NCBI GenBank assembly: GCA_964445695.1
Contig: CAYULF010000001.1
Span: 342,045 to 406,044, forward strand
Length of the DNA stretch: 64,000 nucleotides
Source: JAUIKM01 sp964445695
GTDB lineage: Bacteria > Bacteroidota > Ignavibacteria > Kapaibacteriales > UBA7675
Direction of reading: 5' to 3'
Below the pieces are notes generated by a model. It did no database searches and was not told the origin of the DNA. It saw nothing but the letters and a program-made list of their open reading frames with translations. Positions 26,106 through 34,691 of this stretch are shown here, piece by piece (the stretch's first letter is position 1; each line of letters opens with the position of its first letter). Both the position numbers and the translations under genes were made by a program.

Positions 26106-29093
26106 TCAGGGCTGAATCCTGCTTACGATCAGGTGGCTGTGGCAAAACTCCTCGCGATTGAGGTCCTGCAGGACGTTCTCGATAAATCCGTATGCGTCGG
26201 AAGCGCGGTAGAAGCCGCCGTAGCAGGGTACCCCGTCGTCGTAAAATTGTCGGCCGGCATAGCTTGATTCGAGATTTTTGAACGCATCAAAACGAAGTCG
26301 CATGCCGCGTTCATCGTACTCGTACCACGGATTAAGCAGTTTAATCGTATACCTGAACTTCCCTTTTGGACGGTCGATTTGCGGATAGGCGTCCGGGTCG
26401 TAACGGTTCTCAATCACTCCGATGCGCACGCAGCAATTCATGCGTCGGGACCAGTCATTTGCGCGGTCGTGTCTGCTTTCGCCGGCATAGGGGTTTAACT
26501 CCTGCACGTACTTGTGATCGCCAAAGCCGGTGGCAATGTGTAACTGCGAGGGATGACAAAATGCCTTGAGGTATTGCTCAACAGTGGTTAAACGATCCCA
26601 GGATAAATTAAAATTGTGCTCGGGTGAGTGTACGTCGCTCGTGTAACCCTCCAGGCTGATGCAAAGGTCCGGACGTTCGCGCAGCATATCAGCAAAGTCC
26701 CGCAGCTCCCCGGGATTGAGTACGTCGTCCAGACCGGATTTTCCAACGGGAAAGTAGATATTCGAGAACGACTTTGAACATGTTTTCGGACACGGCTCCG
26801 AATTGCGCCTGGTGTTCGACTCCGAGCAGGGATGCAGATACCGTTTTGAATGAGGCTCGGAATACGGCTTCGAACAGGGATCAGGCCCCGGCTTCGGGTA
26901 CGAATTCAGAAATGGCTTCGAATACGGCTTCAAACAAGGGTCGGAATGCGGCTGCGGGCAGGGATCGTGGTAATACTTCAGTCGCGGGCCGGTGTGTGGC
27001 TCCGGGCAGGGATCGTAGTACGACCTCGGTCGCGGGCCGGTGCGCGGCTCCGGGCAGGGATCGTACGACCTCGATCGCGGGCAGGGATGCTGGCAAGGAT
27101 GCGAATATCGCTTCCAGCATGGCTTCGGGTACGAATTTGAACAAGGCGCACTGCGATTGCAATACCAGGTATCCTGCGCCAGTATCCCCGAATAGGGGCT
27201 GCACACTCTTAACAAAAGATCGGTCGGGGAATATGAGTGGCAGTCCTGACGTCGTCGATAACACAGCCGGTAAAGATTTTGCGTCAACTTGCCGTGAAAC
27301 TGACTGAATATCTCGCGCAAGTCCACGCGCTCGCCGCTGGATGGAATCAGAAAGAAGTACCCGCCCGTTCCATTCGTCAGCGTTGAATACGCCGTCGCTG
27401 AATATGTGGTTGTTGAAAGCGTCGTCGTGGAACGCCACGTCGAATATCTTGAATGCATCATCGCGCGCACGTCGAGTCCACGCCCTTCCATACAGGACAG
27501 CATAATCGACTTGTAGTCAAACTCCATTGAACTGCTGCTGCTGCTGTGGCTCATTTGATTGGTGGGGCCGACAACGCTGAGAGTCACATTTTCCAGATTT
27601 AACAAATCGACCATGCTCTCCGCCGTGAACCGCGTCCATCCCATCGAAGAGCGGGCATTCCGAGCGTCGTGGAATCCGGCATCCGTCAATACCACAAAGT
27701 GTCTGGAAGCATTCGGCCTCAAAGGCAAATCAAAGCCCGCGGCCATGGCCTCAAGTGCATTTTCGTCCGGATCCCCGCCGCCGTGCGCGTAGACGGCTGA
27801 AAGCCACTCCGAAAAGAGGAAAACATCTGATGTCATTCCCTGGCATTTGCGCACTTCGTCGCCGTACACCACCAGCCCCAGGCGGTAGTCAACTCCCGAA
27901 TACGACAAATGCCGGGCAAAAAAATGAATATCATTTTTCAGGGCGCTGATATAGGGCTGCATGCTGCTGGTACCGTCGATCATAAACACAAAATCGACGG
28001 CAGCACGTACTTCGCCGCAAATTCTATCCACGGAAATTATTTCAACCGGCCGCCCGTTTTCCAGGACTTCCAACTGATGCATGTATGTCGGCCGCAAAGA
28101 TCGACCCGTTCGCGAATCACGCATGTCAAAAAACAGCTCTCCGACCCGGCCTTCAGCACAGTCCGCACCGCGCAGATTCAATAGAACATCGCCTTTGCGG
28201 ACATCGCCGGTCCACCTGTCGTGCGGGTGGCCTCCTTCGTACATTCCGCCGCCGCGATAGCCGGGGGAACCGCGATAGCCGCCGTATCCCGGATGATCGA
28301 GCGAGCCGTCATAGCCGCCATATCTGTCATAACCACCCGTGCCGTCATAACCGCCGCGGTCCGGATAGTCACCAGTGCTGCCATAGTCGTCATAACCGCG
28401 GGAGTCGCCATAACCGCCCGTTCCGCTGTAGCTCCCCCCACCGCTTTCCATGTCGTATCTCCCCTCGGCCAGCATTTGCATTGCATCTTCGGCAAAGGGA
28501 TTGTCGGGATTTTTTTCGGCAAATTGCCTGAACGCCTCCGTGCCCGCACTCCAGGCGGTCAGAAACTGTATCTTCCACATCTTGCAGCGCGCCACGTCCG
28601 CCGCCTTGCTGGATTGGTGGCCGTGGATGAAATCGAGAATGGCGAATACATCGTTTAACCTGCCAAGCGTATCCAGCAGACGCCGTTCTTCCTCGGCGCT
28701 GTAGTAGATCGGTTCGATGACCTTCACATCCACCGAAATTTGATCCAGCCAATCCGCCAGATCGGGATCGATTGCGTCGATCAGCTTGGCAACGAATGTG
28801 GTGTCCGACATAGGCGCAAACTTGCGTTTGCCGTTCAACAGTTCTGTCTGTTCACCCAGCCTGACGGCAAATTGTTCGTAGGTTGCATACTCGCCGGCGG
28901 TCCAGGAGATGGTGGTCGAATCATGACGCCTGATGACCATCGGGTCCGCCGTCAACTCAATAGTGCTCATGTTTGCACACGCGCCGGACATTATCGCCGC
29001 GGTAGCAATCAACAGGATGCCCAAAATTCTCTGAATGAGAGGTCTGAATTCGTGGTTCTTTCGAATGCGATGGTTCAGGGTGTTTTGTTCCAT
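26106..29093 (-). CDS. large VWA-domain lipoprotein with Gly/Tyr, Cys/Pro and OmpA-like regions
   Basis: 995 residues. N-terminus has a hydrophobic stretch and a possible lipobox (MSGAC, Cys39). Regions in order: an unassigned helical part (45-210); a Gly/Tyr/Asp repeat (218-290); a VWA domain (about 345-590) with metal site Asp373-Gly-Thr375-Ser-Ser377 in VFMIDGTSSM and VVLTDAGFHD; a Cys/Pro repeat (630-775; units such as DPCPEPHTGPR); an OmpA-like peptidoglycan-binding region (778-845, IYFPVGKSGLDDVLNP and LEGYTSDVHSPEHN); and a tail. I know no family with this architecture. Likely envelope-anchored; its role may be adhesion or metal-dependent binding. DNA repeats at 26955-27090 underlie the Cys/Pro part. 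Confidence 0.78.
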   Translation of the reverse strand: MEQNTLNHRIRKNHEFRPLIQRILGILLIATAAIMSGACANMSTIELTADPMVIRRHDSTTISWTAGEYATYEQFAVRLGEQTELLNGKRKFAPMSDTTFVAKLIDAIDPDLADWLDQISVDVKVIEPIYYSAEEERRLLDTLGRLNDVFAILDFIHGHQSSKAADVARCKMWKIQFLTAWSAGTEAFRQFAEKNPDNPFAEDAMQMLAEGRYDMESGGGSYSGTGGYGDSRGYDDYGSTGDYPDRGGYDGTGGYDRYGGYDGSLDHPGYGGYRGSPGYRGGGMYEGGHPHDRWTGDVRKGDVLLNLRGADCAEGRVGELFFDMRDSRTGRSLRPTYMHQLEVLENGRPVEIISVDRICGEVRAAVDFVFMIDGTSSMQPYISALKNDIHFFARHLSYSGVDYRLGLVVYGDEVRKCQGMTSDVFLFSEWLSAVYAHGGGDPDENALEAMAAGFDLPLRPNASRHFVVLTDAGFHDARNARSSMGWTRFTAESMVDLLNLENVTLSVVGPTNQMSHSSSSSSMEFDYKSIMLSCMEGRGLDVRAMMHSRYSTWRSTTTLSTTTYSATAYSTLTNGTGGYFFLIPSSGERVDLREIFSQFHGKLTQNLYRLCYRRRQDCHSYSPTDLLLRVCSPYSGILAQDTWYCNRSAPCSNSYPKPCWKRYSHPCQHPCPRSRSYDPCPEPRTGPRPRSYYDPCPEPHTGPRLKYYHDPCPQPHSDPCLKPYSKPFLNSYPKPGPDPCSKPYSEPHSKRYLHPCSESNTRRNSEPCPKTCSKSFSNIYFPVGKSGLDDVLNPGELRDFADMLRERPDLCISLEGYTSDVHSPEHNFNLSWDRLTTVEQYLKAFCHPSQLHIATGFGDHKYVQELNPYAGESRHDRANDWSRRMNCCVRIGVIENRYDPDAYPQIDRPKGKFRYTIKLLNPWYEYDERGMRLRFDAFKNLESSYAGRQFYDDGVPCYGGFYRASDAYGFIENVLQDLNREEFCHSHLIVSRIQP

Positions 29094-29680
29094 AGTCTTT
29101 TTATTAAATAATTGTTAAACCACGAATCTTGAAAATTCTTTAATCTGCCTTTTTTATCCCTCGACCGACTACATGGGCGGTGAACGCCGCAGGCAATTTG
29201 TCTCAGGCACTCCACTCCACGTCCACTGGTCAGGTGCGGACGGAACGGAACGACAAAAGTAGAGATTGCTCTGATTTTTACAAATACGTAGTATATACGT
29301 ATTCCGGACTATTGCTTGGATAATTCGAATGCGCCGAGCATTCATTCCCAGGAATGCAGTTGTGGTGATTCTTCAACAGCGAGATTCAAAAACCTGGCGG
29401 GCATGCCGGCCGGATCGGTGCATTCAAACTGATCAGATGTCCCTGGTCAATATTCCAGACTTGTGTTTGCAGGCCGCCGGCAAGGCAACTTGCGCATTTT
29501 CCACGCCTGCAACAATGCATCAGTCGCGACCGACGACCAACTCCCCGCAAGACTTCGTCCGGGTAATTCGCCGATGGAATCTGCAACAGCATGCTCCCTG
29601 TCCGCAGAAAATATGCAAATCCGAAGAAGTCACAAATATTACCTGTGTGATCAAATACACTCCGGCGCTTGAAACCCGCT
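29094..29680. other. intergenic region between two minus-strand genes
   Basis: No gene. Contains the promoter side of the VWA gene next to 29094 and otherwise nothing recognisable until the 29681 repeat. Confidence 0.4.
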
Positions 29681-29872
29681 TGAACTTCGCCCTCGCTTTG
29701 CTCCGGCTTGTTTTATGACTTTATTGTTAATCTTCGAGTTGGACGTCAGAAAACTTGGAGCCGGTTAAACAAATCAAACACAAAGACTCCGAGACGCAGT
29801 TCGGAGTCTTGTCGTTGGTATCTGCAAGATTAGCAAAAGGGCCTTTGCAGGAATTCGGCAGGTGTTGCCAAT
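29681..29872. repeat. long intergenic repeat, copy 2
   Basis: Second copy of the 25852-26042 repeat, ending just before the stop of the gene at 29880. Spacing from the 60-bp block to the hairpin is identical in both copies. Confidence 0.8.
29784..29811. terminator. terminator hairpin in repeat copy 2
   Basis: AAGACTCCGA pairs with TCGGAGTCTT; same hairpin as at 25955-25981. Confidence 0.72.
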
Positions 29873-29879
29873 TGTGATA

Positions 29880-31187
29880 TTATTGGATGACGGTCAGCGC
29901 TTTGCGGCTCAACGCCTCGCCTGAAGATTCTTCCAGCACCAAAGAATACGCTCCAGCGGCAATCCGCGCCGCACCCAGATCAATCGCAAGCCGGTGTTTA
30001 CCCGCCGCCAATGTTCCACTCCAAACAACACCCGCTTTCGCGCCGCTCGAAGTGTACACAGCAAGTTGAAGTCGCATTTCTTCGAATCCAACGAGTGAGA
30101 TGTTCAGCGGCTCAACCGGACTGATTGGGTTTGGTGTGATTGAACGAATGCTGAATACGGGAACATAGATGTCAGCTTTGTCTCTTGTCGCGCCGGTGGA
30201 GGGTTTACCCGAAACCGGATATTTAATCGCCTTCCATACGGTAGTTCCGTTAACAACTTCCTGCTCGTAGTATCGCGCCAGAAAGATGTCGTTCTGTTCT
30301 GCGGTGAAGAACCAGAGCTTAGTGTCCTTGGGCAGCCAGCCGGTCGTTGAACGGACCTCATCACAATAATCCAGCACAGCCTGAAACCACTGATTGTTTA
30401 ACGCTGCAATAAACGCGTCGTCGCGCCGATTGCCCTTTTCATCCATGATCGCTGATTCATTGAAATAGTAGCCGGGTTCTTTCATCATAGTAACGCCGTA
30501 AGGCGTCGATCCCCAGCGACGAGTGACGACCTGAATGTAAACTGTTTTACCGGCGTGCTGCTGCGATACCGCAACCGAATGATTGGCCAGCCTTGGATTG
30601 TCGCCATAAAAAGGATTAGAATACGGATCGTCATGCGCGTCGATTCCAGCCGTGTTTAACACTTGCAGAATCTCGTGCGTTGTTGCATCGCGCAATTGAA
30701 TTTCCCACTCGGTTTTGTCCATCACGTCCCAGGGCGTGTTGCCGCTGCCGCCGCCCGGCGGATCGTCGGCATCCGGCGGAAAGGCGCTCGAAGGAGCCCA
30801 CATTCCGGTTCGGCGATAAAAGTGGATATCGGCCGCGTCCTGCGGAAGTTGAAAATCCTCGGATCTGCTGTTCGGCTCCAGATCCATCTGCTCAACTTGA
30901 CCGCTGTTGTCTTGTATAGTCAGATCCGGTATGTTCCAATCGACAATATTAATGCGCTTGGACTCCGTCGAGCTGACGACCCGAATCTCGCCAAACCGCA
31001 TTTCAACGCCCGAGTACGAAAAAGTGTTGCGATAGTCGAGGTATTGCAGGTAGTTCCAGTCGTCGCGGGTGATATTGAAGATTGTCTCCGGCGGTTGAGC
31101 AGTTACCGGAAGCGGCATTAAAAAATTTAAACTGCAGCAAATGATCAGTACACCGATCAAAAAAGTGGTTTTGAGTGCTCTATTCAT
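29880..31187 (-). CDS. secreted protein with sorting-domain-like C-terminus
   Basis: 435 residues from ATG at 31187 (MNRALKTTFLIGVLIICCSL signal peptide). The C-terminus (SITPNPISPVEPLNISLVGF to the end) fits a type IX sorting-domain style. The middle includes a metal-free-looking unassigned region with a Pro/Gly linker (DDPPGGGSG). No enzyme motif recognised. Lies 34 nt downstream of a Cys-rich secreted protein in the same direction, so probably one transcript. Confidence 0.68.
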   Translation of the reverse strand: MNRALKTTFLIGVLIICCSLNFLMPLPVTAQPPETIFNITRDDWNYLQYLDYRNTFSYSGVEMRFGEIRVVSSTESKRINIVDWNIPDLTIQDNSGQVEQMDLEPNSRSEDFQLPQDAADIHFYRRTGMWAPSSAFPPDADDPPGGGSGNTPWDVMDKTEWEIQLRDATTHEILQVLNTAGIDAHDDPYSNPFYGDNPRLANHSVAVSQQHAGKTVYIQVVTRRWGSTPYGVTMMKEPGYYFNESAIMDEKGNRRDDAFIAALNNQWFQAVLDYCDEVRSTTGWLPKDTKLWFFTAEQNDIFLARYYEQEVVNGTTVWKAIKYPVSGKPSTGATRDKADIYVPVFSIRSITPNPISPVEPLNISLVGFEEMRLQLAVYTSSGAKAGVVWSGTLAAGKHRLAIDLGAARIAAGAYSLVLEESSGEALSRKALTVIQ

Positions 31188-31221
31188 GGCAATTGTCGTT
31201 GATAGTGTAAATAGATGGGGG

Positions 31222-31701
31222 TTAATCAGGATCCAGATTGCCGTTGCAAATGAAGTAACAATCATCAATGACCGAGAACTCATTGCAGTCAAACAAGTCA
31301 CAGGCATCGACACAGTCACAGCCATGTGCTCGCGCAACAGTCGAACGGTCAAATCGCATAAACGAAGCAATGTCGGCTCTGTCTTGATACATTGCATCTG
31401 GAAAACACTGCGGCCCTTGTCCTGGAATTTTTAGACAAAGTACAATGTCATCGGTTGTTTCACCGCACTTGTACGACAGCCCGCAAGGGCACGCAACCGT
31501 ACACTCGCTTATGCATTGAACTTTGGTCAGAAAACACAACCATCTTTCGACATACTGCATCCCTGTCTGAGCGTCTACCCATGACTTTTCACAACAGTCA
31601 TTATGCGTCTTTTGATTGTCTTGCAACACGTTCGCTGCATTGAGTGGCTTTGTTGCCACCAACATTGTGACAGCAGTAGCAATGATTATAAGTATTTTCA
31701 T
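31222..31701 (-). CDS. small secreted cysteine-rich protein
   Basis: 159 residues from ATG at 31701 with AAGGGA upstream (a longer open frame has no signal). Signal peptide about 1-22 (MKILIIIATAVTMLVATKPL). The mature chain has 16 cysteines, in clusters such as CISECTVACPCGLSYKCG and GCDCVDACDLFDCN, implying a densely disulfide-bonded fold after export. No family recognised. Likely cotranscribed with 29880-31187. Confidence 0.68.
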   Translation of the reverse strand: MKILIIIATAVTMLVATKPLNAANVLQDNQKTHNDCCEKSWVDAQTGMQYVERWLCFLTKVQCISECTVACPCGLSYKCGETTDDIVLCLKIPGQGPQCFPDAMYQDRADIASFMRFDRSTVARAHGCDCVDACDLFDCNEFSVIDDCYFICNGNLDPD

Positions 31702-32082
31702 ACTATCGTCCCTTGGCAAATTTTTCTTTAAAATATGGCAGGTAAACGAGTGGTGCAATACGTAATGAATACGTGTTTCTGGTAGTTTCAGGCACCCATC
31801 TTGGCTGATTTTCACCAGCAACCGGACAGTTGAATTGTTCTGCCTGGATCTTGCCGCAAGAGTTTCAAATATCCGCTCTATTCCCAAGCGACCAATCGGG
31901 ATAACATATGGTGACGAATGATCTCTTAAACTGAATTCGCAATAAATCACCTTCGGACTCAGTGTAAAAATCTTCGACAAGTCTTCCCTGCTTACTACAA
32001 TTGCCGGCCCATCTGCTTCGACACAGACACCGCGTTGAAGCCTGTTGTCGGCCAACTGTCGGGCTGCTATTTTTGAACATAG
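31702..32082. other. intergenic region between divergent genes
   Basis: About 380 bases carrying the promoters of the Cys-rich protein (-) and the sigma factor operon (+). No other element seen. Confidence 0.4.
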
Positions 32083-32667
32083 TTGATCGATTGCACAAAA
32101 CTTCGGCGCTGTTCCCCCATTACCCAGGCCCAACTCATAGCGTCCATCGCGGCCGGCGACCGCGATGCCTTCAGGATTCTGTACGAGCAGTTTGCCGGCA
32201 GAGTCTACAATACCGCGCTCTCGTATCTGCAGGATACTAACGACGCCGAAGAAGTCACGCAGGACGTCTTCGTGACCATCTTCAATAAGGCGGACTCCTT
32301 CCGCGGCGATTCCGCGCTCAGCACCTGGATCTATCGCATCACCGCCAATGCCGCCATCAACCACCGCAAAAAACGCAGCAAGTTCTCAGTCTTCAGCATC
32401 GAAGACAAAGAGGCTCAGGCAAGCCTCACAGACTTCAGGCACCCCGGCGTCAGCCTTGAAAACAGCGAACAGGCTGCAATCCTGTTCCGTGCCGTCGAGT
32501 CGCTGCCCGACAAACAAAAAATGGCCTTTGTGCTCAGTTACGTCGAAAATCTGCCGCGTCGGGAGGTAGCCGACGTCATGGAAATGTCGCTCAAAGCCGT
32601 TGAGTCGCTGCTCATGCGCGCCAAAACGACCCTCAGGAAAAAACTCGAAAAAATGAGGCAAGCTTGA
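32083..32667 (+). CDS. ECF-type RNA polymerase sigma factor
   Basis: 194 residues. Region 2: DAFRILYEQFAGRVYNTALS, DAEEVTQDVFVTIFNKADSF and STWIYRITANAAINHRKKR; region 4: LPDKQKMAFVLSYVENLPRR followed by the HTH EVADVMEMSLKAVESLLMRA. The frame opens at a TTG (32083) right after a stop, with no in-frame ATG before region 2 ends, so the start is TTG or a non-standard codon nearby. Recruits RNA polymerase to envelope- or stress-type promoters. The next two genes are a one-helix membrane protein and a periplasmic CpxP-like protein, consistent with anti-sigma control. Confidence 0.92.
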   Translation: MIDCTKLRRCSPITQAQLIASIAAGDRDAFRILYEQFAGRVYNTALSYLQDTNDAEEVTQDVFVTIFNKADSFRGDSALSTWIYRITANAAINHRKKRSKFSVFSIEDKEAQASLTDFRHPGVSLENSEQAAILFRAVESLPDKQKMAFVLSYVENLPRREVADVMEMSLKAVESLLMRAKTTLRKKLEKMRQA

Positions 32668-32711
32668 GGAATGAGCGAAGGATTTGCAATGTTACACATG
32701 TCTAAGTGAAT

Positions 32712-33056
32712 ATGACGATGCAGAATCGCAATACCGACAGTCACAATGCGCAGGACGACGACTTCCTGCGCCCGCTGCAGGGCATGCGCCGCGCCGCGCC
32801 CGCGTCCGATCTTTTTGCGACGATCGAACAACGGCTCGACGAGCAGAAAGCCGCGCCCGCCCCGTCCTTCCGCCTGCGCTGGGACCTCGTGGCCGCAGCC
32901 TGCCTGCTGATTGTCAATGTATATCTGTTCAATCGATCGCCGCAGGCGCAGATGAACTTTGCTGACGGGGATGCTCCGCCACGTCGGCACGACCACGCCT
33001 CCACGACGCCATACGAACAGATTCAACTCACTTCAGATTTTACGCTCTACGAATAA
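32712..33056 (+). CDS. single-pass membrane protein, probable anti-sigma factor
   Basis: 114 residues from ATG at 32712 (an earlier GTG at 32706 is also possible). A cytosolic segment (DFLRPLQGMRRAAP, LFATIEQRLDEQK) precedes one membrane helix (WDLVAAACLLIVNVYLFN); the end is short and periplasmic. Such architecture next to an ECF sigma gene indicates an anti-sigma-like role by position, not by a detected anti-sigma motif. Its stop overlaps the next start (TAATG). Confidence 0.7.
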   Translation: MTMQNRNTDSHNAQDDDFLRPLQGMRRAAPASDLFATIEQRLDEQKAAPAPSFRLRWDLVAAACLLIVNVYLFNRSPQAQMNFADGDAPPRRHDHASTTPYEQIQLTSDFTLYE

Positions 33057-33643
33057 TGCAACAACTCCATCTGTATAGAGGCGCGGTCCTGCTGCTGATG
33101 CTCGTCAACATCGGCCTGATAGTTTATGTGCTTGTCGGTTCCGACGCAGCGCCGCCGAACCAGCCAAAACCATCCGAAAACATTTCGGCCTATGAACGTC
33201 CGGAAAGACCGCCGCATGGACGCCCAGCCGACGACGCCCAGCGAGGAAAGCTCCCACCGCCCGGGCACGGTCCTCGCGGCGCATTTCGCTTTGAAGTAAT
33301 CGACATTTTTGATCTCGACTCCGCTCAGCAGCTGGACTTTGCACAACTCGCACATGCGCACAACAGCGCCATGACGACTATCGATCAGACGCAGAAATCG
33401 CTTGTTCGCAGCTATTTCGACGCTTTGAATTCCGAGCGGGATATGGCTCTCGCTGACTCCCTGCTGGAGCTTATCGGACGCAGCGGCGCAGATAAAATCA
33501 GGGTGACACAGAGCCACTTTGAGGATGTCCGGAATTTGCTAACTGAAGACCAGGCAACGCATTACGGCGAATTCACCCGCCGCGCCATCGACGTTTTATT
33601 GCTCCCGCGAAAAAAAATGCCGCGACGACCGAAGGATTTCTGA
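33056..33643 (+). CDS. CpxP/Spy-like periplasmic sensor (LTxxQ type)
   Basis: 195 residues with an N-terminal membrane anchor (LLLMLVNIGLIVYVLVG). Pro/His-rich linker, then helical region with two LTxxQ-like positions (QTQKSLVRSYFDALNSERDM and NLLTEDQATHYGEF), as in heavy-metal sensor/Spy-like proteins (CnrX family). Start overlaps the anti-sigma-like gene. With the sigma and anti-sigma genes it forms an envelope-stress sensing operon; the signal (metal or misfolded protein) is unknown. Confidence 0.75.
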   Translation: MQQLHLYRGAVLLLMLVNIGLIVYVLVGSDAAPPNQPKPSENISAYERPERPPHGRPADDAQRGKLPPPGHGPRGAFRFEVIDIFDLDSAQQLDFAQLAHAHNSAMTTIDQTQKSLVRSYFDALNSERDMALADSLLELIGRSGADKIRVTQSHFEDVRNLLTEDQATHYGEFTRRAIDVLLLPRKKMPRRPKDF

Positions 33644-33720
33644 CAAAGACCTGTCCAAAGGGTAAACAGCTTCCGTCGCCCACGGCGGCGGATTGTTCAA
33701 CCCGACGACGGACAACGGCC

Positions 33721-34320
33721 ATGCGCTCCGGCCACAACATCATTCTGTTTGTAGCCCCGAGTGTATCGCTGTCCGGACAGGACAAAGCAATGACGCCGAA
33801 AACTCATGCCGGCGACGCCGCGTATCACGGTGTGGTTAACAAAAGCGAGCTTACTCAGAATCCTGACGACGGGTTGACGCTGTTCCGCGGGCAGCCGTTC
33901 TACGGAACGGCGGTGACGTACTTTGACAACAATGTTAAATCGGAAAGCGGGGAATATCGCAATGGCAAAAAACACGGAACACATCAAGAGTGGTACCCAA
34001 ACGGCAAGCCGCGCTACCTCGCAACCTTCGAAAAAAACCGCCTCTCGGGGCTCGTCAGCACCTGGTGGAGCAACGGTGCGCTCCGCTCGCAAACGGAATA
34101 CCTCGACGGCCTTCCTCACGGTGTACACGTGCGCTGGTACGTCAATGGTGTGAAATTTCAGGAGATGCGTTTTGTTAACGGCCGCGAGCGCGGCATGCAG
34201 CGCACCTGGCGCGTGGACGGGACGCTGTATTCCAACTACCAGGCCGCCGACGGCAAATTTTTCGGACTTGAACGCGGAGCGTCGCAGGCGACATTCGAGT
34301 TGTCCGTTTCACCGGTATAA
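33721..34320 (+). CDS. MORN-variant repeat protein (YwqK-like)
   Basis: 199 residues; another start at 33790 is possible. Tandem MORN-like units, for example GEYRNGKKHGTHQEWYPNGK, FEKNRLSGLVSTWWSNGALR, EYLDGLPHGVHVRWYVNGVK and ERGMQRTWRVDGTLYSNYQA. The same repeats occur in proteins annotated as toxin-antitoxin YwqK-family antitoxins; here no toxin gene is visible nearby. Function unknown. Confidence 0.8.
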   Translation: MRSGHNIILFVAPSVSLSGQDKAMTPKTHAGDAAYHGVVNKSELTQNPDDGLTLFRGQPFYGTAVTYFDNNVKSESGEYRNGKKHGTHQEWYPNGKPRYLATFEKNRLSGLVSTWWSNGALRSQTEYLDGLPHGVHVRWYVNGVKFQEMRFVNGRERGMQRTWRVDGTLYSNYQAADGKFFGLERGASQATFELSVSPV

Positions 34321-34387
34321 TCGCTCTCCCGACACTAAAATACTCGGCACTTAAACGCTTGCGTCAAACGACCTTGGACAAGCGAAT

Positions 34388-34447
34388 CCCCGATCTCCCG
34401 TTTGCAATTTCGTACCCATGCAATATCGGGAGATCGGGGTTGTTTTT
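34388..34447 (+). terminator. strong intrinsic terminator with 13-bp stem
   Basis: CCCCGATCTCCCG at 34388-34400 pairs perfectly with CGGGAGATCGGGG at 34427-34439, loop 26 nt, then TTGTTTTTT. Terminates the MORN gene. Confidence 0.85.
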
Positions 34448-34460
34448 TCACCACGGTCCT

Positions 34461-34518
34461 GAGCGCTTCGCCGCTTCACGTTTGTTCTGCGGCTTGCTTT
34501 TTCCTCTTGTTCATCATC
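34461..34518 (+). repeat. dispersed intergenic repeat
   Basis: GAGCGCTTCGCCGCTTCACG and downstream TGCGGCTTGCTTTTT; same style as other copies at 25852, 44861 and 51926. Confidence 0.6.
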
Positions 34519-34598
34519 GAATTACAATTGAGAAGTCTTTGCGTTCTTAAACACGCAGACGTTTCACAAACTCTGAGCGCACAGACTTCAAACCCGTC

Positions 34599-34660
34599 GA
34601 CAAACAAAACAGTCAAGAGAGCCTGAGTGCCGAACAGAGTGAAGGCGCTCAAAGCGATCC
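34599..34660 (-). repeat. dispersed intergenic repeat, inverted copy
   Basis: GACAAACAAAAC then GAGCCTGAGTGC and GGCGCTCAAAGCGATCC; shares the GAGCCTGAG and CTCAAAGCGATCC blocks with 49703-49765. Confidence 0.6.
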
Positions 34661-34691
34661 GATAGATGTAGAGTTTCAAACTGCCAACAGA

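Noticed and set aside
26774..27438. plus- and minus-strand frames rich in Arg/Gly over the VWA gene
   Set aside because: Out-of-frame readings of the Cys/Pro and repeat DNA.
31702..32364. upstream extension of the Cys-rich protein frame
   Set aside because: Runs antisense to the sigma factor and lacks a signal; the signal peptide starts at 31701.
33721..34320. toxin-antitoxin antitoxin (YwqK label)
   Set aside because: No toxin gene nearby; only MORN-like repeats are seen.
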